Numbered from the stretch's first letter, positions 16,764-26,105 are shown. The stretch: 64,000 nt of DNA from Parasediminibacterium sp046546515 (GCF_046546515.1 NZ_JBKHKJ010000012.1:62001-126000); one strand, 5' to 3'. Translations and numbers: made by a program. The notes: a model not told the origin generated them from the letters alone.

Positions 16764-17816
16764 ATGAGCCATCTAATACCTATTAAAACTGCCTTATGTT
16801 CTTTTGGTATGTCCGGCAAAGTATTCCATGCACCTTTTTTGTCGGTCAACAATGCGTTTACACTGCATGGTGCCTGGGAGCGGAGCAACAAATTTATTCA
16901 GGAACAGTATGAAAGTGCTATTTCATACGATTCGTACGAGGAGCTGCTTGCCGACCAAGAAGTAGAGCTAGTAATTATAAACACACCCAATGTAACGCAT
17001 TACGAATTTGCAAAAAAAGCATTGCTGGCAGGCAAGCATGTGGTTATTGAAAAACCTTTTACCGTGTCAGCAGTAGAGGGGGAAGCGCTTATTCAAATTG
17101 CCCATGCCCAAAAGAAAAAGCTATCAGGCTATCAAAACAGAAGGTATGATAGTGATTTTTTGACTGTGAAGCATGTGCTTCAAAAAAAATTACTAGGCGA
17201 TATAGTAGAAGCAGAGCTGCATTTTGACCGTTTCATGGAAGTGCTAAGCTATAAAGCGCACAAAGAAAAACCCGAGAAAGGCACTGGTTTGGTATATGAC
17301 CTTGGCTCGCACTTGATAGACCAAGCACTGCAATTGTTTGGTTACCCCACCGCTGTATTTGCAGATATCTCCATTATGCGTACTATCAGCAAGGTAGATG
17401 ACTATTTCGAGATTTTGTTGTATTACCCAAGCCTAAGGGTAAGGGTGCGCTCCACGCTTGTGGCAAGGGAACCAAGCATGGGCTATACCATTCACGGCAG
17501 CAAAGGAAGTTTTGTAAAACCGAAAACCAATGTGCAGGAAGAAGCACTGCTGGCGGGCATTTTGCCCTTGGGGCAAGACTGGGGCAAGGAGCATGTCATT
17601 AGCCAAGGGCTGCTGCACACTGAAAAAAATGGGGAAATAATAAAAGAGAAAATAGATTCCTTGCAAGGCAACTATATGGATTACTTCGATGGTATATACC
17701 ACGCTATACGCAAAGGTGGCGATGTGCCTGTGCTGCCGGAAGACAGCGTAAACGCAATCCGCATTATTGAAGCTGCTTTTGAAAGCAGCATTACAGGGTG
17801 CGTGGTGAAGTTATAA
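16764..17816 (+). CDS. Gfo/Idh/MocA family NAD(P)-dependent oxidoreductase
   Basis: 350 aa. An N-terminal Rossmann fold begins IKTALCSFGMSGKVFHAPFL; the family's EKP motif is in GKHVVIEKPFTV near residues 92-103. The C-terminal alpha/beta domain carries the GTGLVYDLGSHLIDQAL motif (YDLGSHLID), the usual substrate and cofactor contact region. These enzymes oxidise or reduce sugars and inositols. It resembles the YdgJ/YvaA subgroup, whose substrates are poorly known. An exact TAnnTTTG box (16722-16729) lies upstream, but without a matched TTTG partner. Confidence 0.93.
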   Translation: MSHLIPIKTALCSFGMSGKVFHAPFLSVNNAFTLHGAWERSNKFIQEQYESAISYDSYEELLADQEVELVIINTPNVTHYEFAKKALLAGKHVVIEKPFTVSAVEGEALIQIAHAQKKKLSGYQNRRYDSDFLTVKHVLQKKLLGDIVEAELHFDRFMEVLSYKAHKEKPEKGTGLVYDLGSHLIDQALQLFGYPTAVFADISIMRTISKVDDYFEILLYYPSLRVRVRSTLVAREPSMGYTIHGSKGSFVKPKTNVQEEALLAGILPLGQDWGKEHVISQGLLHTEKNGEIIKEKIDSLQGNYMDYFDGIYHAIRKGGDVPVLPEDSVNAIRIIEAAFESSITGCVVKL

Positions 17817-17833
17817 TTGAAAAATCAAAAAAT

Positions 17834-18523
17834 ATGCAACTGAAAAGCATTTTACTGCTAGTGTTAATGATACTTTTACACTTTGCTTATGGGCAAAGCG
17901 ATAGTGCCAATGTTCTACATACCAACTCATTAAATAGAGGGTTTTATAAAAGCTATGAAGAATATGTGAACAATACACCTTCTGTAACAAGGAGTTTCAA
18001 AACTATATTGCTACAAACCAGCAAAACGGATACAACCATTATTGGTGCTGATTTTGAACTGACAGATTCTTTGCACAGGGTTGGGCATGTATGGGGTTTT
18101 TGCGATGGCAGCAGTGTATACATAAACTATAATGAGGGTATTGCAACCCGGTATTGGAAATTGGGCTGCATTGGACCTTACCCATTTTTTAATATGAAAT
18201 TTAAAGAAATGATTGGGCTTGGTTTTGGGGTAGTAGGCTTGGCAACAAGAGTTGCATCGCTTTCGATGCCGGCGGAATATAAATTAATGATTGTCACTGA
18301 TAAAGGCAAGTGCAAGGAGCCGAGCATCTCACGAATGAGGGATGTATTGGCAAAGCAGCCTGATCTTTTAAAATATTTCAGGGAAAAAACAGACAAGTAT
18401 GACAAGTTCGTAGATTCCCGGACTACGCCACATTCTTACTATGAGCAGGCAGAAACTGAAACAAACAAAGCCACTATAGCATGCTTGCTAAAACTAAATG
18501 AGCGCTTAAAAAACAAAGAATAG
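17834..18523 (+). CDS. secreted protein of unknown function
   Basis: 229 aa from the ATG at 17834, chosen because it gives a clean signal peptide (MQLKSILLLVLMILLHFAYG, then Q). An earlier in-frame ATG at 17798 would overlap the preceding gene and bury the signal. The mature part has no family I can name with certainty. It contains a region around residues 30-110 of beta-strand character ending in 'WGFCDGSSVYINYNEG' and a Lys/Glu-rich C-terminus, and it resembles small uncharacterised Bacteroidota proteins described as induced or surface-exposed. It follows the oxidoreductase by 17 bp and is probably co-transcribed. Confidence 0.75.
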   Translation: MQLKSILLLVLMILLHFAYGQSDSANVLHTNSLNRGFYKSYEEYVNNTPSVTRSFKTILLQTSKTDTTIIGADFELTDSLHRVGHVWGFCDGSSVYINYNEGIATRYWKLGCIGPYPFFNMKFKEMIGLGFGVVGLATRVASLSMPAEYKLMIVTDKGKCKEPSISRMRDVLAKQPDLLKYFREKTDKYDKFVDSRTTPHSYYEQAETETNKATIACLLKLNERLKNKE

Positions 18524-18582
18524 GCACGAAGCAATTTAATCTAGATTTTGCAGTTAAAATCACTTCGTACCTTATCATTTAC

Positions 18583-19215
18583 TTATAAGTTGTCATACGT
18601 ATAAAGCGAGTCTATTGGGCTGCCAGCTGGCAGTTCAAAAATGGGGTGGATAATGCCGTCACTCAGGCCATATACCCATCCATGCAAGTGTGGCTGCTGG
18701 TTTTTTTTCCACGCCCCTTGTATAATGGATGTTTTTGCAAGGTTCATCACTTGTTCTTTTACGTTCAGCTCTATCAGCCTATCCACTTTCTTTTCTTCGT
18801 TACCAATGCTATCTACTTCGTTTTTGTGTATCCTATACACGTCTTTAATATTGAGCAGCCATTTGTCTATAAGCCCCAAAGAATGCTGTGTCATGGCAGC
18901 TTTTACCCCGCCGCACCCATAATGCCCGCAAACAATCACGTGCCTAACCTTTAATACTTCCACGGCATATTGCAGCACGCTAAGCATGTTCAGATCAGTA
19001 TGCACCACCATGTTGGCAATATTGCGGTGCACAAAAATCTCACCCGGCTGGGTGCCTGTAATTTTATCGGCAGGCACACGGCTGTCGCTGCAGCCAATCC
19101 ATAAAAACTCTGGGGCTTGCAAATGTGCCAAGCGGCTAAAAAACTGTGGGTCGTCCTCTACTTGTTCCTTTGCCCATGCTTTGTTTTCTATTAATAACTT
19201 TTCGTATATTTCCAT
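18583..19215 (-). CDS. can: beta-class carbonic anhydrase
   Basis: 210 aa, cytoplasmic. Interconverts CO2 and bicarbonate. Zinc ligands Cys42, His98 and Cys101 (GCSDSRVPAD and VCGHYGCGG) and the Asp44-Arg46 dyad are intact, as in the clade that includes E. coli Can. The gene lies 345 bp downstream of, and on the same strand as, a SulP-type anion transporter. SulP proteins paired with carbonic anhydrases often carry bicarbonate, so the two may act together in inorganic carbon supply or pH control (inference). Confidence 0.95.
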   Translation of the reverse strand: MEIYEKLLIENKAWAKEQVEDDPQFFSRLAHLQAPEFLWIGCSDSRVPADKITGTQPGEIFVHRNIANMVVHTDLNMLSVLQYAVEVLKVRHVIVCGHYGCGGVKAAMTQHSLGLIDKWLLNIKDVYRIHKNEVDSIGNEEKKVDRLIELNVKEQVMNLAKTSIIQGAWKKNQQPHLHGWVYGLSDGIIHPIFELPAGSPIDSLYTYDNL

Positions 19216-19560
19216 AAAAAATGAGTTTGATTTAATAAATAATAAAATTGAAATTGTTTATTTTGAGGCTAAAATAAATGAAAATATGTGTCCCTAAGCA
19301 TTTTTATGTCGTACCTATACATACCGTTTTAGGACTAACTTTCTCATCATTGCCCTTAAGTATCATGGCTAAAGCCATTTAGCTGTATTTATTTCTCCCC
19401 AGCCTAAAGGCGCGGGGTTATTATTAATACCTTTCTATAGCAAGTTGTTGTTACCCCCATACCTTTAGGCTGGGGGTACAAGTGAGTATCTATCAGGCTT
19501 TAACCATGAACAACATAAAGCTTAAATAGAGGAAAATTATTTAGAATTTATGCAAATTTA
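19216..19560. repeat. intergenic region with REP-like inverted repeat
   Basis: Between SulP and carbonic anhydrase. CCCCAGCCTAAAGG (19397-19410) pairs with the later CCTTTAGGCTGGGG within 19462-19475, with 'cgcgggg' and 'taccccc' extending the symmetry inside. The word is typical of dispersed hairpins in Bacteroidota. No gene seen. Confidence 0.65.
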
Positions 19561-21129
19561 TTACACGGCCAGCCGCAAAGGTGGCTCGTTAAACAAAACA
19601 TGCATCGATTTGTAAGCACTCCTTTTCATTTCCACGGTTATGTTTTTCAAGTGGGCGTGCAGCATAAAGTTATTTATTTCCTCAATAATGTCCTTGTCTA
19701 TAAAATCTGCCCGGGTAGCATCAATAATAACGTACGCATTTGCTGGCACGCTTTCCAGTTTCCTTTTTATAATAGGCTTGTTTAAGAAAGATACGTCTTT
19801 ACGAAGCCGTATTAAATAATGGTCTTTGTCGTGCACCACCAATATTGCCGACCTAAAATTACTGCGAATCATAAAAAACAAACCTACGCCAATACCAATT
19901 AAAATACCAATTAACAAATCTGTCATTAAAATGGCAATAATTGTAGCCACAAATGGCACAAACTGGTCCCAACCCTTTGCATAAAAATCTTTGAACAAAG
20001 GTATTTTGGCCAGCTTGTACCCTGTAAATACCAATATGGCTGCCAAGGCAGCAAGTGGTATTTTGTTCAACACAGATGGGATTAGCAACACGCACAGCAG
20101 CATGAACAACCCGTGCATGATGGCCGATGCCTTGGTTTTGGCACCAGAACCTACATTGGCAGAGCTGCGCACAATAACCGAAGTCAGCGGCAGTCCGCCA
20201 ATCAATCCACTTACAATATTGCCTATGCCTTGTGCTTTTAGCTCCCGGTTAGTGGGGGTAACCCGTTTCAAAGCATCTAGTTTGTCAACCGCTTCTATGC
20301 CCAGCAGTGTTTCTAAGCTAGCCACCACGGCCAGGGTAAGCCCTGTTTTCCATACTTCGGGGCTGGTGATATAGCTAAAATTGGGGCTAGTAAAAAAAGA
20401 AAAGAAATGGTTGATATTAGTTGCCACTGGCAGGCTCACCATTTCTTTGCCTTTCAATGCAAAACCAGAACCCGATAAAGCAAAGTACTGGTTTACCAAA
20501 GCACCAAAAATAACAACCACCAACGGGCCTGGTATGTATGTAAACAATGCCTGTTTCTTAAAAAATGGGCGTTCCCACAAAATCAGCAACAGCACGGATA
20601 CTACCCCAATAAAAATAGCCACGGGGGCAAATGCTTTCAAAGCATTTGGTAGTTCGCTAAATGTATTGGCTTTGTCGGCCTGGGCAAAATCTTCATCTCC
20701 TACAAAATCCCTGTCAAAACCAACCAGGTGCGGCAGTTGCTTTAGTATCAGGATAAGGCCAATAGCTGCCAGCATCCCTTTAATAACCGAGTTGGGGATA
20801 TAATCGCCAATAATTCCCGCTTTCAGGAAGCCCAATGTTAACTGCAAAACACCCGCTATTACCACAGCTAATAAAAAAGCATCATAGACGTGCAATTTGC
20901 CAATGGCAACAGCCACAATAGCAGTAAGGCCCGCAGCAGGCCCACTAACACTTAGTTGGGAACCACTTAATGTACCCACAACAACGCCCCCAACAATGCC
21001 AGCAATAATGCCTGAAAATAAAGGAGCACCGCTTGCCAAAGCTATGCCAAGGCACAGCGGCAGTGCAACCAATAAAACAACGATAGAGGCAGGCACATCT
21101 GCACCTGCATTTTGAAAATATTTTTTCAT
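19561..21129 (-). CDS. SulP family inorganic anion transporter with STAS domain
   Basis: 522 aa. It opens with ADVPASIVVLLVALPLCLGI and has about 10-14 membrane helices with the Gly/Ala-rich SulP pattern (ASGAPLFSGIIAGIVGGVVV; the helix-8 signature around ASLETLLGIEAVDKLD). A cytoplasmic STAS-like domain occupies roughly the last 95 residues. It moves an anion, sulfate or bicarbonate, across the inner membrane. The carbonic anhydrase gene downstream favours bicarbonate, as in BicA-type systems, but the sequence alone does not settle this. Confidence 0.92.
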   Translation of the reverse strand: MKKYFQNAGADVPASIVVLLVALPLCLGIALASGAPLFSGIIAGIVGGVVVGTLSGSQLSVSGPAAGLTAIVAVAIGKLHVYDAFLLAVVIAGVLQLTLGFLKAGIIGDYIPNSVIKGMLAAIGLILILKQLPHLVGFDRDFVGDEDFAQADKANTFSELPNALKAFAPVAIFIGVVSVLLLILWERPFFKKQALFTYIPGPLVVVIFGALVNQYFALSGSGFALKGKEMVSLPVATNINHFFSFFTSPNFSYITSPEVWKTGLTLAVVASLETLLGIEAVDKLDALKRVTPTNRELKAQGIGNIVSGLIGGLPLTSVIVRSSANVGSGAKTKASAIMHGLFMLLCVLLIPSVLNKIPLAALAAILVFTGYKLAKIPLFKDFYAKGWDQFVPFVATIIAILMTDLLIGILIGIGVGLFFMIRSNFRSAILVVHDKDHYLIRLRKDVSFLNKPIIKRKLESVPANAYVIIDATRADFIDKDIIEEINNFMLHAHLKNITVEMKRSAYKSMHVLFNEPPLRLAV

Positions 21130-21496
21130 GTGATGTTAAGAATAAAAGTCGGAAATTATTCACCACATAGGCACATAGTACACATAGGAAAGAAAAAGGG
21201 AGGGAACAAAGGCTTTCTGTCTTTTGCCATGGCTTGTGAAAAGATATGCTTTATTCAAGTTGAATTACCAATTTTATCAAGAGGCATCGTTTGGCAATGC
21301 CTTATGAATTAATGTATAGACATAAATAAACAACTATGTTTTCTTTCTTTTATACTCGCTTTGAGCTATGTGTCCTATGTGGCTATGTGGTGGATAGAAA
21401 AATTAGGTTTAAAATAGTTTTTTTGCAATTAGGCAAAAAAAGAATCTACAAGGCATCAAATATTGCTCCTTGCCTATTGCCTTTTTGCCTAAAATC
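21130..21496. repeat. intergenic region with 'cacatag' inverted repeat
   Basis: The arms 21162-21190 (caccacataggcacatag...) and 21370-21398 (...cctatgtggctatgtggtgg) are inverted copies about 180 bp apart. This is a sequence variant of the family A hairpins ('cacata' in place of 'cacaaa'). It lies between the SulP gene start and a small minus-strand gene. No coding sequence seen. Confidence 0.65.
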
Positions 21497-21805
21497 TTAA
21501 CAGTTTGGTGGTGGTGTATGCACATCGGCAGCATGGTTCAGGGGATAATAAACACCATGCTCTTTATACGCAAGTTCAGTTGATTGGATTGGCTGGGAAA
21601 TTGCAGTATGGATAACAACAAATTCAAATTCTGTAGTGCTGCCCATTTTTTTAACCATATCGGTATCGCAGTCATCATCATCGCTGTCGTTCAGCACTTC
21701 ACAACAGGTTTGTTTGCCCAATAGCAAGTTCCTAATCTCCTTTACAGGGAATACCTGAATGGATAAAAGGAAAATAAAAAGCATATTTATAAACAACCTG
21801 CCCAT
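21497..21805 (-). CDS. small secreted protein, unknown
   Basis: 102 aa. An N-terminal hydrophobic segment (residues 5-20, LFINMLFIFLLSIQVFPVKE) could be a signal peptide or anchor. It is followed by LLLGKQTCCEVLNDSDDDDC, with three Cys and an acidic run, and a C-terminus ending HTPPPNC. I recognise no domain; similar short His/Cys-containing proteins occur in Bacteroidota, some beside metal genes, but no metal function is evident here. It is divergent from the sigma factor with a short gap. Confidence 0.55.
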   Translation of the reverse strand: MGRLFINMLFIFLLSIQVFPVKEIRNLLLGKQTCCEVLNDSDDDDCDTDMVKKMGSTTEFEFVVIHTAISQPIQSTELAYKEHGVYYPLNHAADVHTPPPNC

Positions 21806-21896
21806 AATGATACAAATGTAGGCTGTCGCCCAAAAAAAATATTGTTCAATTTGGTAAAATATTCACAGAATTAAAAATTATGGTAAGAATTTTGTT

Positions 21897-21904
21897 TAAC
21901 TTTG
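21897..21904 (+). promoter_or_regulatory. putative -7 box of the sigma-factor gene
   Basis: TAACTTTG matches the Bacteroidota -7 consensus TAnnTTTG, but no TTTG is found 17-23 bases upstream. If used, transcription would start near 21910 and the ATG at 21931 would be the true start. Confidence 0.4.
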
Positions 21905-21930
21905 CCATGTTCACTCTTAAACAAGATATT

Positions 21931-22431
21931 ATGTCAGCAGCCGAGTTCAACCAGATATTGTTAAACAACACAGAATTTTTAAAGCCCTTTGCCATCACAT
22001 TGACAAGGGACAATGAGCAAGCGAAAGACCTTTTCCAAGAAACGTTGTACAGAGCCTTGGCAAATAGGGAAAAATATAATACTGGCACGAACATAAAAGC
22101 CTGGCTGTACACCATTATGCGGAATATTTTCATCAATAATTACCGCAGGAAGGCAAAACAGAATACTATTTTTGACAGTACACCCAATGAATTTTTATTA
22201 AATCTAAACCAAGGCTTTATAGCAAACGAGGCGATAGCCGCCATTAACATAAAAGAGGCAAACGCAGCGATACACGAATTGCCTAGTATTTTTAAGAACC
22301 CATTCCTGCTTTACTTTGATGGTTTCAAGTACCACGAGATTGCAGGGATGCTTGGCGAGCCACTCGGTACCATAAAAAGCCGTATACACTTTGCCCGTAA
22401 ATTGCTGAAAGCACAACTAGAAAGACACTGA
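21931..22431 (+). CDS. RNA polymerase sigma factor, sigma-70/ECF type
   Basis: 166 aa from the ATG at 21931 (MSAAEFNQILLNN); in-frame ATGs at 21880 and 21907 give longer versions. Region 2 is visible as TRDNEQAKDLFQETLYRALA and the helix 2.4-type AWLYTIMRNIFINNYRRK. Region 4 is ELPSIFKNPFLLYFDGFKY with the HTH HEIAGMLGEPLGTIKSRIHFARKLL. No anti-sigma factor gene is adjacent. It lies directly upstream of carotenoid genes on the same strand (154-bp gap). In other bacteria ECF sigma factors control light-induced carotenoid synthesis, so control of crtI-crtB is plausible but not proven. Confidence 0.9.
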   Translation: MSAAEFNQILLNNTEFLKPFAITLTRDNEQAKDLFQETLYRALANREKYNTGTNIKAWLYTIMRNIFINNYRRKAKQNTIFDSTPNEFLLNLNQGFIANEAIAAINIKEANAAIHELPSIFKNPFLLYFDGFKYHEIAGMLGEPLGTIKSRIHFARKLLKAQLERH

Positions 22432-22585
22432 TTTAATTAGGAATTATAAATTAGGAATATAGAGCGATGGTTTTTTCTAATGCCTTATTACATACATCAC
22501 TTAATTTTGATATTTTATAGTGGCATAGAGTTTTCATTATTTTCTTTGCGCTGCTTAGAGCCTTTATGGCTATCAAATTTTTTAA

Positions 22586-24112
22586 ATGATAAAACAAAAA
22601 GTTGTTGTTATAGGGGCTGGGTTTGCGGGTATATCAGTGGCAAGCTTCTTAGCAAAAGCAGGCTACAGCGTAACGGTTTTGGAAAAGCATCCTTTGCCGG
22701 GCGGCAGGGCAAGAAAATTGGAAGCAGAAGGCTTTACTTTTGACATGGGGCCAAGCTGGTATTGGATGCCCGATGTTTTTGAAAGGTATTTCCAGAAATT
22801 TGGCAAAAATGTTAGTGATTATTATAGCCTTACCCGGTTAGACCCATCCTACCGAGTATTCTGGAAAGATAGACCAATGGACATCCCTGCTGATTATACA
22901 GAACTAGAAAAGTTGTTTAACGAATTGGAGCCAGGCAGTTCCAAAAAACTAGAAACCTTTATTGCCGAAGCTGCTTATAAATACCAAGTAGGCATCAACA
23001 AATTGGTACACAAACCAGGCCGTTCCTTATCCGAGTTCTTGGATTGGAATTTAATTAGTGGCATTTTCCGGTTAGATGTTTTCAATTCTATTAAAACGCA
23101 TGTAAACAAGCTGTTTTTAAACGAAAAAATAAGGCAACTACTTTCATTCCCAGTTTTATTTTTAGGGGCATTACCAGAGAATACCCCCGCATTATATAGT
23201 TTAATGAACTATGCCGACATAGTGGGCGGCACTTGGTACCCCAAAGGCGGCATGTACCAGATAGTAGAGGGCATGTACCAACTAGCTTTAGAATTGGGGG
23301 TTCAATTTAGGTTCAATGAAAATGTTACAAGTATTGAAATTGAAAATGGAAAAGCTATTGGCGTAAAATCGGACGAAGGCAAAACAGCCAATACGCATTT
23401 TATAGAAGCAGATATTGTGGTTGGTGCTGCAGACTACCATCATATAGAAACAAAGCTATTGCCCAAAAAGTACAGAAGCTATACCAGCAAGTACTGGGAA
23501 AGCAGGGTAATGGCCCCTAGTTGTTTGCTATACTATGTGGGTTTGAATAAAAAATTAAAAAACATTACCCACCACTCCTTGTTTTTTGACACGTCCTTCG
23601 ATACACATGGAAAAGAAATTTACACTGATAAGCAATGGCCTAGTGATCCAATGTTTTACATGAGTATTACTTCTGCAACGGATGACACAGTTGCCCCAGA
23701 AGGTTGCGAAAACCTGTTCCTGCTAATCCCTGTTGCTACTGGCTTGGAAGGAGATGACGAGGTCCTTAGGGAAAAGTATTTTAACATGATTATGGACAGG
23801 CTGGAAATGCATTTGCAACAAAAAATAAAAACAAATGTTATATATAAAAAATCTTTTGCCTTAAGTGATTTTGTGGAAGATTACAATGCTTTTAAAGGCA
23901 ATGCTTATGGGCTAGCCAATACATTGTTGCAAACGGCTATACTAAAACCCTCGTGCAAAAGCAAGAAAGTAAGCAATTTGTTTTACACAGGGCAGTTGAC
24001 CGTCCCTGGACCAGGGGTGCCTCCTAGCTTGATAAGCGGGGAGGTGGTAGCAAAAGAAGTCGTAAGTCATAAGTGGTCAGTCGTCCTTCAGGGCGTATTG
24101 CATACGCCCTGA
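22586..24112 (+). CDS. crtI: phytoene desaturase family (CrtI-type) FAD oxidoreductase
   Basis: 508 aa. The N-terminal FAD-binding motif VVVIGAGFAGISVASFLAKA runs from residue 5 and is followed by VLEKHPLPGGRAR and FDMGPSWYWMPDVF. The C-terminal substrate/FAD motif is VPGPGVPPSLISGEVVAKEV. CrtI enzymes insert double bonds into phytoene; with crtB next to it, carotenoid synthesis is the clear reading, although CrtD-like steps cannot be excluded. The last 16 residues are odd: the reading frame runs on through a dispersed repeat into a 33-bp perfect hairpin and stops inside its right arm at 24110-24112, so the native C-terminus was probably shorter. Confidence 0.93.
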   Translation: MIKQKVVVIGAGFAGISVASFLAKAGYSVTVLEKHPLPGGRARKLEAEGFTFDMGPSWYWMPDVFERYFQKFGKNVSDYYSLTRLDPSYRVFWKDRPMDIPADYTELEKLFNELEPGSSKKLETFIAEAAYKYQVGINKLVHKPGRSLSEFLDWNLISGIFRLDVFNSIKTHVNKLFLNEKIRQLLSFPVLFLGALPENTPALYSLMNYADIVGGTWYPKGGMYQIVEGMYQLALELGVQFRFNENVTSIEIENGKAIGVKSDEGKTANTHFIEADIVVGAADYHHIETKLLPKKYRSYTSKYWESRVMAPSCLLYYVGLNKKLKNITHHSLFFDTSFDTHGKEIYTDKQWPSDPMFYMSITSATDDTVAPEGCENLFLLIPVATGLEGDDEVLREKYFNMIMDRLEMHLQQKIKTNVIYKKSFALSDFVEDYNAFKGNAYGLANTLLQTAILKPSCKSKKVSNLFYTGQLTVPGPGVPPSLISGEVVAKEVVSHKWSVVLQGVLHTP

Positions 24113-24116
24113 AGGA
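24084..24116. repeat. perfect 15-bp hairpin overlapping the crtI stop codon
   Basis: TCCTTCAGGGCGTAT, loop TGC, ATACGCCCTGAAGGA. The crtI stop codon TGA lies within the right arm. It is not followed by a T-run, so it is not an intrinsic terminator; it looks like a REP-type element. Confidence 0.85.
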
Positions 24117-24236
24117 GAGAGAGAAAGTTCATAATAATATAAAGAAACTTGGTTTCGAAATTTATTCCATTTCAAGCGTTTTAATCATTAGAATCATTCA
24201 AATCATTTAATCATAGGTATAAAATAATCAGGCGCT

Positions 24237-25079
24237 ATGACCAACATGCAACTCTTTCATGATGTTTGCCAAGATTGCAGCAAGAATACCACGAAGAAAT
24301 ACAGTACCAGCTTTTCTTCTGCTATTCATTTGCTAGGCAAGCCGTTGCGCCAGCCGATTTATAATATTTATGGCTTTGTTCGCTTTGCAGATGAAATTGT
24401 TGACACATTCCATGCGTTTGACAAGCAAGCCCTGCTTGACGAATTTAAACAAGCTACATATGAAGCCATTGACAGGGGCATAAGCCTGAACCCTATTTTG
24501 CATGGCTTCCAGCTAACAGTAAACCATTATAATATAGACAAAAAGCTGATTGATGCTTTTTTGCACAGCATGGAACTGGATCTAAACAGGAACAAATACG
24601 ACAAAGGTGGGTATGAGGAATATATTTATGGCAGTGCCGAAGTGGTAGGTCTGATGTGCCTGTATGTGTTTTGCAATGGCGACAACCAACTTTACCAGCA
24701 ACTGCAACCCGGGGCAAGGAGCCTAGGGGCTGCATTTCAAAAAATAAACTTCCTGCGAGACCTAAAGGCCGATTATGAAGGCCTGAAAAGGGTATATTTC
24801 CCAGAGTGCGATTTTGACAATTTTAGCTATGCAGACAAGCAGTGCATAGAAGCAGACATACAACAAGATTTTAACAATGCCTATGCCGCCATCCTGCAAT
24901 TGCCCATGCAGGCAAGGTTTGGGGTATATGTTGCCTACAAATATTACCTATCTCTTTTCAAAAAAATAAAACGCCTGCAGCCCCAAAAAATAATGGAAGA
25001 GCGCATTCGCATACCAGACTACAGCAAACTTTTTATTGTTGCAAAGGCAGGCGTAAGGCGGCAGTTGAATTTGTTGTAA
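24237..25079 (+). CDS. crtB: phytoene/squalene synthase family protein (CrtB)
   Basis: 280 aa. It joins two geranylgeranyl diphosphates to phytoene. The first Asp-rich motif is DEIVD (52-56) and the second is DLKAD (175-179, in INFLRDLKADYEGLKRVYFP); both bind the Mg-diphosphate. STSFSSAI near residue 24 is the usual family entry. It lies 124 bp after crtI in the same direction; desaturase plus synthase would yield coloured carotenes such as lycopene. No cyclase, hydroxylase or ketolase lies in this window. Confidence 0.92.
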   Translation: MTNMQLFHDVCQDCSKNTTKKYSTSFSSAIHLLGKPLRQPIYNIYGFVRFADEIVDTFHAFDKQALLDEFKQATYEAIDRGISLNPILHGFQLTVNHYNIDKKLIDAFLHSMELDLNRNKYDKGGYEEYIYGSAEVVGLMCLYVFCNGDNQLYQQLQPGARSLGAAFQKINFLRDLKADYEGLKRVYFPECDFDNFSYADKQCIEADIQQDFNNAYAAILQLPMQARFGVYVAYKYYLSLFKKIKRLQPQKIMEERIRIPDYSKLFIVAKAGVRRQLNLL

Positions 25080-25123
25080 GTGGTTAAATCTTTGCCTCCT
25101 CGTCTATTCCGCATTTGCCTCCA

Positions 25124-25903
25124 CTATACCACCCATTCCACTTCCCCAAATTCAAAAAAGTCGTAAGAGCAGCCGCTTACCAGCAACTGCCCATATTCAT
25201 TCACACCTTTTATGGTGCAGCTAAAAACGGCCGAGTCTTTTTTTAGCAGTATCTGTTCATTTGCTTTGTACAAATATTGGTTATACGCAGCCAATTGTTT
25301 TGGGGCACCCCAGCTTAGTAGTTCTTGAAAACTTGCTTCTAAAAAAGTACACAATTGCTTTGCAAGGGCTACTGCATCTAGTAGCTTTCCTGTTATTTGG
25401 CGTAGTGAAACCGGGTTTTTTAATCCATCAGGGAAAACAGTTTGGTTAATGTTTATGCCAATGCCTACAACAGCCCAATGCCATTCTTGCCCCCTGATAA
25501 TGTTCTCTATCAATATCCCGCCTGCCTTTCTGTCACGCCAGTAAATATCGTTTGGCCATTTTATGGCAGCATCGCCACCTGTATTAGATGCAAAAAAATT
25601 TCTGCACGCAAGGGCTATGCAAACACTGAAAGAAAACTGCTGCTGCATTGATAATAAGCGTGTATCCACAACACAAGAAATAATAATATTACTACCAGCC
25701 TCGGCCACCCATTGCCTGCCCCTTTGCCCCCTGCCTGCAGTTTGTGCATGGGCAAAGAATGCAGTGCCGTGTGCAGCCAAATTTGCCTGTATCTTGTCAA
25801 TGGCATAACTATTGGTACTTGCTACTTCATCCAGCTCAATAAAAAAGCTGCCAATTTCAGGAAATACAAAATTTGAATCTTTATTAGCAGTTGTAAGAGG
25901 CAA
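25124..25903 (-). CDS. birA: biotin--[acetyl-CoA-carboxylase] ligase
   Basis: 259 aa, cytoplasmic. It attaches biotin to carboxylase carrier proteins. The catalytic loop GRGQRGRQW begins at residue 57, KWPND at 115-119 and KAGGILIEN near 127; VVGIGININQ follows. No N-terminal HTH is present, so this is the monofunctional form and not a repressor. The frame has no ATG before the catalytic domain: the best start is TTG at 25903, with an upstream in-frame stop at 25946-25948. It is divergent from rsfS, which also seems to start with TTG. Confidence 0.93.
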   Translation of the reverse strand: MPLTTANKDSNFVFPEIGSFFIELDEVASTNSYAIDKIQANLAAHGTAFFAHAQTAGRGQRGRQWVAEAGSNIIISCVVDTRLLSMQQQFSFSVCIALACRNFFASNTGGDAAIKWPNDIYWRDRKAGGILIENIIRGQEWHWAVVGIGININQTVFPDGLKNPVSLRQITGKLLDAVALAKQLCTFLEASFQELLSWGAPKQLAAYNQYLYKANEQILLKKDSAVFSCTIKGVNEYGQLLVSGCSYDFFEFGEVEWVV

Positions 25904-26105
25904 AGAAGTATTATTTTTGGAACCGAAGGTAAATAGAATATTGTACTAAGTGAAAACATTGGTATAATTATGTTTATGCACCCGTGCAGCTTGCTTATCT
26001 TTGCTTGGTAAAACATTTATATGTTGCAAACAAAATGCACGCATGGAGAGCAAACCTATTTATGTTTAAGTTATAGTATATTTTTTTAAATTAAAAACAC
26101 CATTT

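Noticed and set aside
17798..17833. Earlier start of the secreted protein gene
   Set aside because: It overlaps the oxidoreductase and puts 12 charged residues before the signal peptide; the ATG at 17834 fits better.
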